64,000 nt of DNA, taken from Gamsiella multidivaricata (lineage: Eukaryota > Mortierellomycota > Mortierellomycetes > Mortierellales > Mortierellaceae). A model generated the notes under the pieces. The model searched no databases, had not been told where the DNA came from, and was given only the letters and a program-made list of their open reading frames with translations. Where the stretch lies: contig NW_026251718.1 in the NCBI RefSeq assembly GCF_025024155.1, forward strand, positions 518,401 through 582,400, written 5' to 3'. The position numbers and the translations under genes are program-made. Numbering within the stretch: position 1 is the first letter of the stretch; every line of letters starts with the position of its first letter. This document shows positions 48,411 through 60,871 of the stretch, in pieces.

Positions 48411-49782
48411 ATGCCTCGATTCCTCAAGTCTGGAAAGGCACGTGATATGGAGTGGATACTCAATGGTCTTCACCCATCATAGCATGGGATGGATCAACGT
48501 GTCTATCCATCGGTCGAAGCATCGATTGCTAACCGGACTATTGCTGGATCTATCGATTAGGTTGTCGTTATCCTTAACGGCCGTTACGCTGGCAAGAAGG
48601 CCGTCATCGTGAAAAATAGCAATCCAACAACTGCTTTTGAATCATCGTTTACATTTCAATGGAGTGCGAAGGGTTATGGCTGGAAGGCGAAGGCGTCTTC
48701 ATCAACTAGTACGGGAGCAGAAACAATGAAGGAGCAGACGTTACTTGAACAGCATACGGGATCTATAAGCAGCGCTCTGGATCGCTTCAAGGAAACACAC
48801 ATTTTTTATAGTTGTTCATGAGGGCACCAACATCTTTTAGGGTTCAACTATGGGTCAAAACCATCTTTCAGCAATCCAGACAACTGTCGACATATACCGC
48901 AGCCACAGAGCGATATTTTTTCTTGGGTTGTTGTAATGGAGACGCCTGAGTGAAAGGAGAACTTCGGGAAAAGATAAAACTCGTTAATTGGGCGCAGTAT
49001 TTTCAGTTGTAGGATGGTACTTTGACCCTCCGCGACAATATACCCAGCATAAAGCAACCATTGAGCTGAATTGTCGGGAAAGGACTGTATCTTCAAGGAA
49101 GAGGAGGGCTTTATATGGCATGGGCTTCGTTTTTATTCTCTTTTCGTTATCTTCGTAACATGTTTCCTCGCATTGGAAACTTGTGTGATTCGTATGACCT
49201 GCGTTCTTGTCTTTTGTTTCTTCTTTCTTTTGCCTGCTTGCTGTCTTCTTTTTGCCCACTATTACATGTCGATGAGGGTACCAAGGAGCGCGGCTACGGT
49301 CACGCCATTGTTGCCGGTGTCGAGCGTTATCCCCTCAAGATCACCAAGAACATGGGCAAGAAGCGCGTTGCCAAGCGCTCCAAGGTTAAGCCTTTCATCA
49401 AGGTCATCAACTACAACCACGTCATGCCCACCCGGTAAGTGGATTTCAGAATACGATGCCGTTGACTAGCATTTTTGTCAATGTTTAAGGACGCAGATTA
49501 ACTAACATTACATCTATTATGTCTCAGCTATGGTTTGGAGTTGGAGACTTTGAAGTCTGCTGTCACCCTTGACTCCTTCAAGGAGCCTTCCCAACGTGAG
49601 GAGGCCAAGAAGGCCATCAAGAAGCTCTTCGAGGAGAGGTATGTATCCTGCGCACCCTGCTGTATTTATTATCTTAATGGCGACGGAAGCTCGTTAACGC
49701 TTCTGTTTTATTCCTTGTCTGCCGCCTCCTTAGATATAACAGCGGCAAGAACAAGTGGTTCTTCACCAAGCTCCGCTTCTAA
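48411..49782 (+). CDS. RPL27: 60S ribosomal protein eL27 with non-canonical introns
   Basis: Large-subunit ribosomal protein. Exons 48411..48437, 48561..48615, 49266..49434, 49528..49638, 49734..49782 give exactly 136 residues, the length of yeast and human eL27. Sequence: [84 protein letters not shown], ending [12 protein letters not shown]. Introns 3 and 4 are GT-AG. Intron 1 (48438-48560) starts GC and ends TAG; no GT donor keeps the frame. Intron 2 (48616-49265) fits only as AT...AC: exon 2 ends AAA-A, and the next exon starts AT-GTC-GAT-GAG, with no AG for more than 130 nt upstream. The exon 2 frame would stay open to 48821 if intron 2 were retained. Confidence 0.92.
48438..48560 (+). 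other. GC-AG intron of eL27 gene
   Basis: 5' splice site AAG|GCACGT and 3' site GATTAG|GTT. GC-AG is a known minor U2-type class. The join restores [12 protein letters not shown], as in eL27 proteins. Confidence 0.8.
48616..49265 (+). other. Probable AT-AC intron of eL27 gene
   Basis: 650 bp. The 5' end is ATAGCAATCC, and the 3' end is a pyrimidine-rich CTTCTTTTTGCCCACTATTAC. The exon join restores [13 protein letters not shown]. The 5' end is not a good U12 consensus (ATATCCTT), and no U12 branch site sits within 10-20 nt of the 3' end, so a U2-type AT-AC intron is more likely, if real. Confidence 0.65.
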
Positions 49783-50504
49783 ACGATCCCATGTTTAACG
49801 TGTCCCCGCAATAAATCAGCTCCAGCATCTTTTGGATCGCGTACACGAAATTCGCAGCATTTCAATCAATGTGACTATGACTTGGATATGGAGCTTGCAA
49901 CGATGTGTACTGTTGGATATCATTATCGTGAAAAGACAGCGGACAACTGCAGGAAATATGTTAGTGATTATTTATGAGTATTTGAGCAATCTATCGACGT
50001 GAGGCAGTAGATCTGACACCTGTGCAAATGTGCAATTCAAGGATGTGCGCCCCATGTAGAACGAGTAAGACGCGCCTCAAATTACTCTGATCTGAATATC
50101 CGCGGATGTAGTGAGAATCAAGAAAATTGGTATGGTATTGGACAAGACACGCATGACTGCATGATCTTTCTTCGCCAAATGTGTTTTATTTTTTGTGGGG
50201 GGAAGGCGTGGATAGTCTATACAAATCGCATGTACGTAGTAGATACAGCAGCAAGGAGTCATTCCCAAAAGAGAAACCCCGCTGAATGCCGTGTGTAAGT
50301 GTTGGCCCGGGCTGCAGCTAAAATAGATCTTTTCTTGTGCTTCATCATCTTTTGCACACTTGTTGCTGCATTCTCTCTTCCCCCTTTCTTCACTCCTGCC
50401 TATTGATCTTCCTTTTTCCCTCCTCCCTCATCCTCTGCATCTCTTACCTTTTCCCTTCTCTCATCCCCTTTCCCTCTTATTATTTTTTTTTGAAAGCATT
50501 CTCC
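49783..50504. other. Intergenic region between eL27 and Rts1-like genes
   Basis: 3' flank of eL27, then a long pyrimidine-rich leader (50320-50500) before the Rts1-like ATG. No other gene seen. Confidence 0.55.
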
Positions 50505-50783
50505 ATGAAGGGTTTGAAGGGTGTCTTATCCAGGACAAAGTCCACAGGCACCTCCGACGGCTCAAAGAAGGGCAGAGGCGGCTCCTCTGTCTCCCCATCA
50601 GTTACGTCCAACGAAGGGGCTAAAGGTCCTTCTCAGCAGCCAGCCAACAACATCAACCCCACTACCACTGCCAACGGACATCCCGGCCAAATAGCTGCAA
50701 CCGGAAGCTCATTTACCTTCAGCAATCCCTTTGGCAAGAGCAGCACACCAGACCCTGCAAGCGTGGCTGTTAGTAGCAAGGAT

Positions 50784-50815
<32 letters not shown>

Positions 50816-53725
50816 ACAGCAACAGCAACAACAACAACAGCAGCAGCCTCAACTACAGCACGACAGAAATAATCCTCCGACGATTGTGATCCTAAATGCC
50901 GAGCCTGTATGTCTATGTTGCACTGTTGGCTTTATTCCTAAAGAAATAGTCCTAGTTCTCTCCTCAGTAGTTGAGATCGGTTTTTAAAGCGCGTCATACT
51001 CTTCCACAACAATCCCATTTTAGCCTAACCAACAGCGCCAGGAAATGGAGGCTCCAAGTGTGCACTCTCCTCTCAGTCCAGCAACACACCTGAGATCACC
51101 CGGCGAAAAAGAGGTTCCCAAGAGCGGCCCCATTAACAGGATGAAAAATTCACCCAAGGACGCCATCCCAATCAGTAGAACACCACGTCGACAGCGGTCG
51201 TCGAGATTCCATGTGACAGAACGCGTTACCCTGGAGAGATTGGAGGCGCTGGATGGTAAGTATTCTAAGGGATGAGGCGGATGAGACGACGCCTCAATTA
51301 ATGGGTTCTTCAGTACTCTGACATCCATTTCATTGGACGTGGATTAGAGGTAGCACAAATTGATCGACAGGAACTGTTTTTGAGAAAGATCGGTCAATGC
51401 AGCGTCGTCTTTGATTTTAATGATGCGTCTTCGGAGCTCGAGGGCAAGGATATTAAGCGCCAGGCACTGTCAGAAATCTTGGAGTATATCACCAACAATC
51501 GAGGCGTCATTACAGAACCAGTATATCCTGTAGTGATCAACATGGTATTATGTTGGTCAAGCATTTTATGGAATCCATGGCTTCTTCAATATCACTCCAC
51601 CTAAAGCTGACCAAATTCCTTTTTTTTCTTTTTTTCTTTTGTCTTGCTACAGTTTGCTATCAATCTTTTTCGAACAATACCTCCGCAGGTGAACCCATCC
51701 GGCGATGCGTTTGACCCTGAAGAAGATGAGCCGGTCCTGGAATTGGCCTGGCCGCATCTGCAGATCGTGTACGAATTTTTCCTCCGATTCATCGAATCCC
51801 CCGATTTCAATACCAACATGGCGAAAAAATACGTCGACCATCACTTCATACTTCAGGTGAGGGGTACAACAGTCATTGCACGAAAGTGGGACAGAAGAAA
51901 AAAAAAACTAATCTGATGATGCGATCTAGCACGTTAAACTGACGCTCTTACTTCGTTTTACGCGCACTAAAGTTGTTGGAGCTGTTTGATAGTGAGGATC
52001 CCCGTGAGCGAGACTTTTTAAAGACAACGCTGCATCGCATCTACGGCAAGTTCCTGAACTTACGAGCATTCATTCGGCGATCGATCAGCCATGTATTCTT
52101 CCAGTTTATCTACGAGAAAGAACGACATAATGGCATTGCGGAATTGCTAGAGATTCTCGGAAGGTAAGAGACATTACTGTCGATCTGGGGGTTGCCTGTA
52201 TCACTTCAGTATATTCGGGACATTTAATTAATTTAATTTTTTAATTTCTTAATTTCTATTATATTTGGCGCCTGCGCCTTTGTGCAACGTTGTCGTGGTC
52301 TCCCAGTATCATCAATGGATTCGCACTTCCCCTCAAGGAAGAACACAAGACATTCTTGACGAAGGTCCTACTGCCGCTCCACAAGGCCAAATCACTCTCA
52401 CTATACCATCCACAGTTGGCATACTGTGTTGTCCAGTTTTTGGAGAAGGATCCAACATTGACCGAAGAGGTACGCCTTACTGATACCTACGTTCCACCAC
52501 GCGAACGCTGCTTCACACCTTGGAACACAAAGACTGAGAGCACCCTTCATGAACTGGTGAAATTGTTCATAGGTTGTTCATGGACTTCTGCGGTTCTGGC
52601 CCAAGGTGAACAGTCCAAAAGAGGTCATGTTTTTAAACGAAATCGAGGAGATCCTTGATGTGATTGAGCCTCTAGAGTTCGTGAAGATTGAGGGTCCTCT
52701 GTTCACTCAGATTGCACGCTGTGTCTCTAGCCCTAATTTCCAGGTACAGGTCTTTGTCCCCATATTCAGTTGTGACATAGAGGTCGTGAAAAATGCGTTG
52801 ATCCTTTTACTTCTATGGCTATAGGTTGCGGAAAGGGCGCTCTACTTCTGGAATAACGAGTACATCGTCAACCTGATCCACGACAACGCGAATGAAATTT
52901 TGCCAATTGTATTCCAGTCCCTGTACAAAAACTCTAAAGCGAATTGGAACAGGTGAAAATCCAGTTTGCGCCTCCTATGTCAACGTTCAGGGACGGATCT
53001 ATGAATGTTCTGGACGCATAATAACTAGTCGCTGATTTGATCCCACTCTAGGACGATCCATGGGCTTGTTTTTAACGCACTGAAGCTCTTTATGGATGCG
53101 ACTCCAAAACTATTTGACGAATGCACAAATCACTACCGCCAGGCTAGGCAAGAGTAAGGATTTTTTTATTATGTACTATTCTGATGTCATTTTCGCGCTG
53201 GAGACTGACTGGATTCATATTTAACCTACTGATAAAATAGCGACAGAAAGCGCCTGATGGACAGAGAGAAGTTGTGGCAGCGACTAGAGCAACAAGCGTC
53301 TAACAACTACGCTAATCTGAAAGCACAAGGTGCCGTAACGACAGCGTCCCCACCTGTGCTATTAGCAGAGGCACCACTGGCACTTTCAGGTATGGTACTC
53401 CAACTGGATTGCGGGATGTAGCTTGTAGAGTGCAATCCGTTGCTAACTATACGATCATTGCTACTCATCTCCAGTGTCCTTTGATCAAGATGATCTGACA
53501 GACATGGCAGTGGACGAGGACCTTGACAGTACTGGGACCGCGGACCAGGATTTGTACAGTGGCGAACTTCAGACTTTTGAGAACAATGGCCCAGTGACAC
53601 AGCAATTCCGTCGAAAGTCCATCATACCTGTGGATGAAACTGTGCTGACAGAGTTGTCTCGCCACAAGAGTCTGGACGAGGTTTTGGGCATGAACCAGCA
53701 TTCCCGTAGCAGCTCTAATGACTAG
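50505..53725 (+). CDS. RTS1: PP2A regulatory subunit B56 (Rts1-like)
   Basis: Regulatory B' subunit that targets protein phosphatase 2A. Eleven exons: 50505..50906, 51024..51255, 51348..51544, 51653..51856, 51973..52163, 52307..52469, 52573..52743, 52825..52952, 53052..53153, 53241..53389, 53475..53725, all GT-AG, giving 729 residues (yeast Rts1 is 757). The N-terminal 240 residues are low complexity, with a long poly-Q run at about 94-116. The B56 HEAT-repeat core follows: [97 protein letters not shown], and [18 protein letters not shown]. The C-terminal 100 residues are acidic and unconserved. The gene is the most intron-dense in the window. Confidence 0.95.
50785..50852 (+). repeat. CAA/CAG poly-glutamine repeat in Rts1-like gene
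   Basis: About 22 mixed CAA/CAG codons coding an uninterrupted Gln run in the N-terminal extension of the B56 protein. Confidence 0.92.
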
Positions 53726-54217
53726 TGAATCAATAACAAAGATACGAAAATGAACAACTGAGCGATAAAAAAAAAAGGAGAAAAAAGCGTAGAGGGTGGC
53801 GAAAGTGCCAGTTAAAATGAGGCCTGGGCTTCAAATACTGCGTCTTTGCATGTGCAATTGTGCCTGATAAGCAAGGTCTTGAATAAGGTTGCGGTACTCC
53901 TCGAATAAGCTGCATGCGGCCCGTGCTGACCCACACTAGCGAGCCGCCAATAACACTTCGCTGATAACTTTATAACCTCGTATAGTCTTTGGTGAGGCAT
54001 CATCACCCCCTAAACATGCAGGCAAAAGGGGGAGAAGGGGTGATCATGATCTGCAGCGCATGATTAGTATCTATTGCGCTGAGAGACACAGTAAGAAACA
54101 ACTCTGCTTAAGACGGTCGATGAATGTGAATTGATTCCTTTGTTCTCCATTCTTCTAACCGTCAAGCACAGCCGCCACACATATTCAGGACCAGGACAAG
54201 GACAAGGACAAGGACAA
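53726..54217. other. Intergenic region upstream of GRAM-TBC gene
   Basis: Tandem-oriented flank between the Rts1-like and GRAM-TBC genes. No other gene seen. Four perfect GGACAA hexamers (54194-54217) run directly into the downstream ATG. Confidence 0.6.
54194..54217 (+). repeat. Four GGACAA tandem hexamers before ATG
   Basis: Perfect hexamer array ending at the base before the start codon at 54218. The frame is open through it. Confidence 0.85.
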
Positions 54218-57200
54218 ATGATTATCAAACCTATACCCTGCGCCAACACGGACCAGAGTGTCATCTGGCAGGACGAGGAGGCGAATCACCGCTTCCTTCT
54301 GCAAACACGCTCAGTGCCCCTGCTCTCGACCCAGCAGATCAAGAAGCTGCGGCGTTTGTCACTGAGTCTTGTCAGCAACATCGGTACAACCAGCATGAAC
54401 GACTCTATCAGGCCTCCATCCCCATCTCCAGCCTCGCTCTCGCCAAGTCTTCCTCCTCTAAATGAACATATCCGGCTCGACGATCATCAACAGGGTTCCT
54501 CGGGGCCGCAGCCTCACAATCCTCTGTCGTTCAAATCCTCTTCCTCGTTTCGCAGACTGTTATCCCGTACCATGTCACAGCCCACTGTGCCACCAACACC
54601 ACCGACAGAAGCATTACCCGCACCAGAACGTCGCGCTTCGTTTGGACACCATGCTGCAAGAAGCCTAAGCTCTGCAGGAGACATATTTGGCAACATTGTG
54701 GGCAACGTTCAGAAGGAGATGTCAGCATCGACACAAAGGACCATGCGCCAGCTTCCTTCGCTCAATATGTCAACATTAGGATCAACCTTTTCTCTGCCCT
54801 CCTCCATTACCACAAAGATACCCTCAAACAATACTCTGGGAAAGATGCTTGAATCAGCCCGACTGGAAAACGAAAACGTCTCTGTCGAGGATGCCACGTT
54901 CAGGGTCGTGCTGCAGTGTTCACTTGAAAACTATGTGATCGCTGTTGCTGTGGACGAGGCGACCATTCGAGCTGATTGGGACTGCATTCACAAAACGGTG
55001 TTTTCAAAGGTAAGTCGCTCAAACGCCGTATCATTGGTCTCATGGCTTGCTTTGCATGCCCGCTAACCATATGTCACTTCAGGTCTCTGAACTTGAGCTA
55101 GAGGCAACATCCAACAGAGGAGACGAGAATGAATCGGATAGAAGGTGGATATACGAGCTAGACCGGCTTAGTGAAGCATGTGAGTACAAATAGATGGACG
55201 AACTAAAAAAAAGGGGGAAGCGGCGCCATAATCGGCTCCTAACTAACGGCCCATTATTACAGTGTCCTTGGATCACGACCAGGATAAAGTCATTATGAGC
55301 GCTGAGCTATGCCGGATATTTCGATTCGAGAACGAGGAACTGTTATGCTGTAAGTGAATCTAACAGCAATCATACGCGCTTCCTTACTAGGAGTGAGAAT
55401 GGGGAAGAGGAGAAGGGCGAACTGTTACTAATATTTTTTTCTATGTAGTCTATAGATCGGGATATGTTCAAGATAATGACTCTATTTTAGCGGGTTATAT
55501 TGTGTTGACCAAGAATTTCGTGTGTTGGCACAATTCCACCATGACAGAGCGAACATCGGATACTGTAAGGGCGTATAACACTCCCAACGACGCCGACTCT
55601 ATTGTTCGCACAAAGACCGCATACAAGGACGTTATCTCCATCGAAGATGAATATCAAGGACAAAAAGGTTATATTGTTATCACAACGCAAACCTCAAAGG
55701 TATATTAGAAATCAGCTTTCATGAGTTTACTCGGTGTACTTACTGATATTTTTCGTGCGCCTGGCTCATTCGCTTATTCACTCTACCCTCCGTAGAGCGT
55801 TTTTGTTCCTACGTTTCATCAGCGGGAAATCCTCGAGATGTTGACGCACTTCTGCAATGCATATATGAGGTTACTGGTATCAGGAGAATCGGCGGAGTCG
55901 CCATTTTCCGTAGACTCGGGCCACCATCAGGACAAAATCCCTGCATTTTTGGTCAACTCCGCCTCGGACTTGAAGGAATATCAAAGACGTGCTCGGTTTC
56001 GCTCTATCTTTCGCCTACCTCCTACAGAATTCCCAATGGAGGAATTCGTCGTGTCTCTGGAAACGAGATCGATGGTCGATACTTATGAGGGCACGATATT
56101 CCTGTCCAAGAACTTTATCTGCTACATGTCCGGACCACCCGCTTCTTCAATCATCGCCTCACCTGAATCATCTTCCGTCGACCTTTTGGACCCAGTCTTG
56201 ATCTTGGTCATTCCTTTGTCCGATGTTCTGGAGATGAAACGTGAATCAAGCCCTTCCTCCGTCAGCAACAGCGGCAACACCGCCAAGGCAGGATCGTTTC
56301 AGAGCCTTCAAGCGGGTCTCGGTCCTCCAACTCGAACACAGACATTGGCGAGCATTATGTCGCTTGTAGCTCGTCCTCAAGCAGGTGTGATGATCATTTT
56401 ACGCTCGAGAATGACCCTGTGGTTCACGCGCACCCAAGGTGGAAACCAGGAACTCTACGAGATGATCGATAAGGCGTGGCGCTCCTCAAGCAACTCGACT
56501 GCACTGCTCAAATCCCTTGAAATCCAGACAAGTCAGGATGTTTTGAGAAATAGTGCCAAAGATACGTTGACACGGTCGCAAGAGAATTCCCAGAGCGGTC
56601 AGTCAAAGGATCTTAGCACTCTTGTGGATGAGGATGAGCAGACAGATGCAATATTTGGCGCCATCGATCAGGAGATCACCGTTCCACTTCCTCTCGGACT
56701 CCAGCATTTCTTTGCAAGTGCGATTGATCAGAAATACGGACGCCATTCTCGGCGGGAGGTTAGCCAAAGTCGAGAAATAGATCTGGAATGCGCATGGGTC
56801 GACTACTTTGCTTTATACGGCAGAGATGTGTGCATGATAAAAAAGACAAAGCAACTGCAGGCCCTCGTACTCCAAGGCGTCACCGAGACCTTCCGCCCCC
56901 AGCTTTGGATGGTTCTCTCCGGGGCATCCTATTTCCGGTCAGGGGACGATTCGTACCGACTAAGCATTCAAGATGGCGTCGAAAAGGCAGCATCAGCACA
57001 TGTCCTTGCAGAGATCGAAAAGGATGTGGTGAGAAGTATGCCTGGCCACCCAGCGTTCCAATCTGCCATCGGCCTAGGTGCCCTTCGTCGTGTCCTCTGT
57101 AACTATTCTCGGCGCAACCCCTCGATCGGGTATGCACAGTCGATGAACATTGTGGCATCGATGTTGTTGCTTCATTTGAAGGAGGAAGATGCGTTCTGGA

Positions 57201-57865
57201 TCCTGGCGACGTTGTGTGAGCAGCTTTTGCCGGACTATTACTCCAAGACGCTACTAGGTGTTCAGGTCGATCAAAGGGTGTTTTCACATCTTGTCAGGAT
57301 ATCATTGCCGTCGATTGCGTCGCATTTCCAAGAAATCGATTTGGACCAGGCCACGATCACGATCCCATGGTTCCTATGTCTGTACCAGTCTATGTTTCCG
57401 CCTATGGTGGCGGCGCGCGTTCTAGATTGCTTCTTCTATCAAGGGCCTCCCTTCTTGTTCATGCTTGGGTTAGCGATCTTGAAGAGCTGTCAAAGTTTGC
57501 TGCTGCAGTGCGAAAATGATGAAGGGATTGTGCTGACAATGCAGGCATTTTTCAAGCAGTTCAAGGATCCTTTACCTAATGAAGACGATGAGAGGAGAGA
57601 TGTGGGAAATACGGAGATCGAGGATCACGGCGAACACAAGCACGAGGATGATACCACGAATCAGTCGATTAAAAATGAAGGCAACCAATACTACGGCAGC
57701 ACCAGGGCTCGACAAAAGGAGGACGCGCTTTCCGGAATAAGGCTCATGGATCAATTGCTGGGACTGGCTTATGCTGAGTTCTCGTTCATTAACACAAAGG
57801 ATGTGGATATGTTGAGAGATCGTTTCCGTATGGCGGTAGTATCGTCTATGAATTCGAAAGCATAA
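54218..57865 (+). CDS. GRAM-domain TBC RabGAP (TBC1D8/9, Gyp2-like)
   Basis: Predicted GTPase-activating protein for Rab GTPases. Exons 54218..55009, 55083..55179, 55263..55349, 55449..55699, 55796..57865, all GT-AG, giving 1098 residues. The N-terminus has DEEANHRFLLQTRS, resembling the TBC1D8/9 start, then a Ser/Pro-rich stretch. A first GRAM segment spans exon 4 (GYIVLTKNFVCWHNST); a second is FRSIFRLPPTEFPMEEF-to-FLSKNFICYMSG. The TBC domain starts near residue 770: LVLQGVTETFRPQLWMVLSG, then the Arg-finger motif IEKDVVR (about 817, I-x-x-D-x-x-R) and the Gln-finger motif GYAQSMN (about 854), so both catalytic fingers are intact. The start is the first ATG in the frame. The Rab target is not predictable. 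Confidence 0.92.
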
Positions 57866-58160
57866 TTCAGCGGTGATAACAACATACCGATCGTGAATTA
57901 GACGTGTGCAATAAAGCACAGATATTAAAAAAAAAAAAAAAAAAAAAAAGATATTGGACTAGCGACATGCTTTCATTTATTTACTAAACATCAATCACGG
58001 TTTGTGGTTCGAACATGAACCATCGTATACAGGTGCCTCTTTTTTCTCACAAGTTTCAAATGACAGTAATACCCCTCTATATCCAAGCTGCTAGCGCCAA
58101 AAGCTGAATCTGCAGAAAGCAAAAAATCAAAAGCAGAGCTTTTTATTAAAGAGAACCCTC
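57866..58160. other. 3' flank of GRAM-TBC gene with poly(A)
   Basis: Contains AATAAA (57911) and a 21-base A run near 57928-57948, which may be the gene's 3'-end region. No gene seen. Confidence 0.55.
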
Positions 58161-59878
58161 TTTTTTTTTATCTCTCGGATCGATTGACCCTGCGAATCTA
58201 TCAGACCTCACTAGCAATGACCCACTACAATCGACCTTTCCGCCAAAGTAGAGCCGATCCACAGCCGCCAGTTGACAGGCCACATTACCCCGGCCTACTC
58301 CTAGGACCTGTACAACAATTGCCACGCCTCATCAGTGTGTTAAAAGCTGAAGACTACGTGTTACAAAAAGGGTATCTTCCCCATCCACCCCATGGTTGTC
58401 TTCCCTTGCATGCAGTCCAGTAGCGTTCGATCCGCTGCGTCTGGATCGAGCATTTTTAATAAGGATCCTCAACGATATGGGATTTGTAGTCCACAAGCAT
58501 AACTACATCTATCCCGGCCTATACCGACACAAATATCCTGGTTTCATAATCGCTGACCGCATGGGCAGGTACCGCACGTGTCTTGCTCGCTACGCGACCT
58601 GTTGCTCCCGCGGCGTCTTTTAGTTTTATCCCTGCGCTTTTAGGAACTTCAGCCCTCCCATTCACTCCATCACGTCCAACCTCAAACGACCCTGGTACTG
58701 ACTCAGTAACCGTTCGTCCGCCGTCCTTGATAGCTATTGCGTGTTCAATGCTAGTTCCTGTCGTTGGGATCGTCCAGAGGCAACCCCACAGTCGCCTGTG
58801 CCGCCCACTACACCAGGGGCCCCACACCTGGTGCCCCTCTTAACACGTTTGCTCACTGCGTTTTTTTTTATTAACATAAATCCCCATGAGCACGAGACGC
58901 ATGGTCCGCAAAGGCCTTGAAGCCATAGATGCCTTCCATGCACGGCATAGCCGCATTCCCTACCAACTATGTTGGCTTGAGGCGTCAGATTCATAACCCA
59001 TGTCGCATAGCTAGTTTAACCTAACTCCTACGTGACCTGTTGCGCGATACACGTCTCCTAATCCAGATCCAATGTTAATAAAGTTGTTTTTAAACCGAAT
59101 AAACCCTCCCTCCATTATGTCCAACTTCCCTCGCCCCAAGCAATGCTGTAGCACCCTATAATCCGCGGCCCGTCTACCTTCCTGGATCTCCGTTGCAAGT
59201 AACCGTCTCCCTTTCAAATCAGAGAAATCACCAACACTACGTTGGTGTCCCCGATCACCGTTGCGTCCTCCGGCGCGTTTGCTCATGAAGGTGATTCCAA
59301 CTGACTTTTCCCAGGCGACAGTGTCCTCGCATCGTTTGTTCCATATCTTGGTCCTGCCAAACTCTTCGATCCTGCTCACGAACTTTGTCACCATGATCAT
59401 CGCAATCCACTTGGTGGTGGTAAATAGCTGCTTCCAGGTCTCAATGAGTCTCATTGGCACCAAACCTCGATATAACTCCTTGACCTCCCAATCCGCATCA
59501 TTCTCCGGTACCTCTCCTTCCGCAACGTGATATGTCCCTCGTCTTTCCGCTGTCCCCTGAATCCACTGCATTGACTCTCAGATAGCCTTCGTTCCTGTTG
59601 CCGAAAAGGTGGGACAAGTCGCAGTGAAGAGCCTGTCCTTCCGTTCGGCCTCCTCTCTCTCCTGTTCCCATTTTCGCACTGCCTGTCTCCATGCACGATA
59701 TCCATTCAACTCCACTTCCTCCACCGCGTCCCTCCACTCTTGTCGCTGGTCGCATAAGGTAGCCGAACAACGCCAAAGATGATCGTTCGTCTCTGCTTCC
59801 CTCTCACACCTACGACATATGTCCGTTTGGTAGGTATCTGGATGTCGTTTCTTCATCGCCTGCAATGTCGGCAATGAG
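58161..59878 (-). mobile_element. 5'-truncated non-LTR retrotransposon (LINE) fragment, copy B
   Basis: Minus-strand element with a short poly(A) 3' tail (T run 58161-58169 on +). Its coding part (59011-59878) encodes the LINE C-terminal zinc-binding region LPTLQAMKKRHPDTYQTD, CRRCEREAETNDHLWRC (C-x2-C-x7-H-x3-C), then a domain also found in copy A (ELYRGLVPMRLIETWKQLF, a KFVSRIEEFGR segment, WNKRCEDTVAWEKSVGI). A single in-frame TGA at 59578-59580 interrupts the otherwise open frame. The 3' UTR-like part 58171-58445 is similar to 59905-60195 in copy A. No reverse transcriptase domain is left. The upstream end abuts the poly(A) tail of copy A. Confidence 0.8.
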
Positions 59879-60786
59879 TTTTTTTTTTTTTTTTTTTTTT
59901 TATAACAACTTGTCTCTCGAGTCAATTGACTCTGCGAATCTATCAGACTAACTAGCAAAGATCTACTATCGCTGTCCTCACCACCAAAGCGGAACCGATC
60001 CACAGTCGCCAAAAGACAGGTCACATTCCCCGGGCCTGCCCTAGGGCCTGCGCAACAATTGCCACACCTCATCAGTGTGTTAAAAGCTGAAAACACCTTG
60101 TTACAAGAAGGGTATCTTCCCCATCCCCTCCATAGTTGTCAACCGCCTCCTCCCTTGCAGGCAATCCAGCAGCGTCCGATCCGCTGCGTCTGGGTCAAGC
60201 AGGAGGCCAGGGCAGCTCCCGTTTACATGGTCAGCGAGTAATGCACCACACGGACATTGGTCATCGTCGCTAATGTATCCATACCCATCACTCCAGTCCC
60301 CTCTCGGTCCCTTGTATGGAGTTCGTTTCATCTTGGCTGTGATCCCCCATTCTCGCTCTCGAGCAATAGTGGCCTTGCAGCGTGGTTTCCAGAGCAGCTC
60401 CGTAGCTTTCTCCTCAATAAAGCCGACGAACTTGTGAATGACCTGGCGCGCAATCGACGATGGCGAGGTAAATAGACTGCCCCACTCCTTGATAAGGCTG
60501 ACGGGTGTGATGCCACGGCATAAATCGCTGATGCTCCAGGTCAGATCCGGAGAGCGGTCATGATACTCGTCGCTTTTGAGCATTGATCGGGTCCCGGCGA
60601 TACAGGATAGACCTCGGATGTGGGTCTCGTTGTTAGGACAAACCCATCGAATGGGTTTCGGTGCAGCAGCGGCGGCTCCAGCGCGGATCCTATCACGCTC
60701 TTGCTGCTTCTTGCTGTTCTTGTTGTATGCGGTCGTTGCAGCTCGTCCCCACTTATCAATCTGCAGAAAGGGCCAAAAAAAAAAAC
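59879..60786 (-). mobile_element. 5'-truncated non-LTR retrotransposon (LINE) fragment, copy A
   Basis: Minus-strand element whose poly(A) tail is the 23-base T run at 59879-59901 on the + strand. The open frame 60101 to about 60760 encodes the same C-terminal domain as copy B: WVCPNNETHIRGLSCIAGTR, then ISDLCRGITPVSLIKEWGSL, a VIHKFVGFIEEKATELLW run, and KPRCKATIAREREWGITAKM. Then comes the shared 3' segment 59905-60195. The 5' boundary is uncertain, near an A run at 60775-60785. It lies about 85-100 bp upstream of a tRNA-Ala gene. No reverse transcriptase remains. Confidence 0.78.
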
Positions 60787-60871
60787 AAGCTTTGGGCAAC
60801 ATCCGCCAATGTAGTGACAGGCGAAAATTGGCAATATATAGTATAATTCACCATTCGATATTCAGTGATTT

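Noticed and set aside
48609..48821. eL27 exon 2 reading on as a real C-terminal exon
   Set aside because: It would drop the conserved two thirds of eL27, which is present downstream in frame after the AT-AC join.
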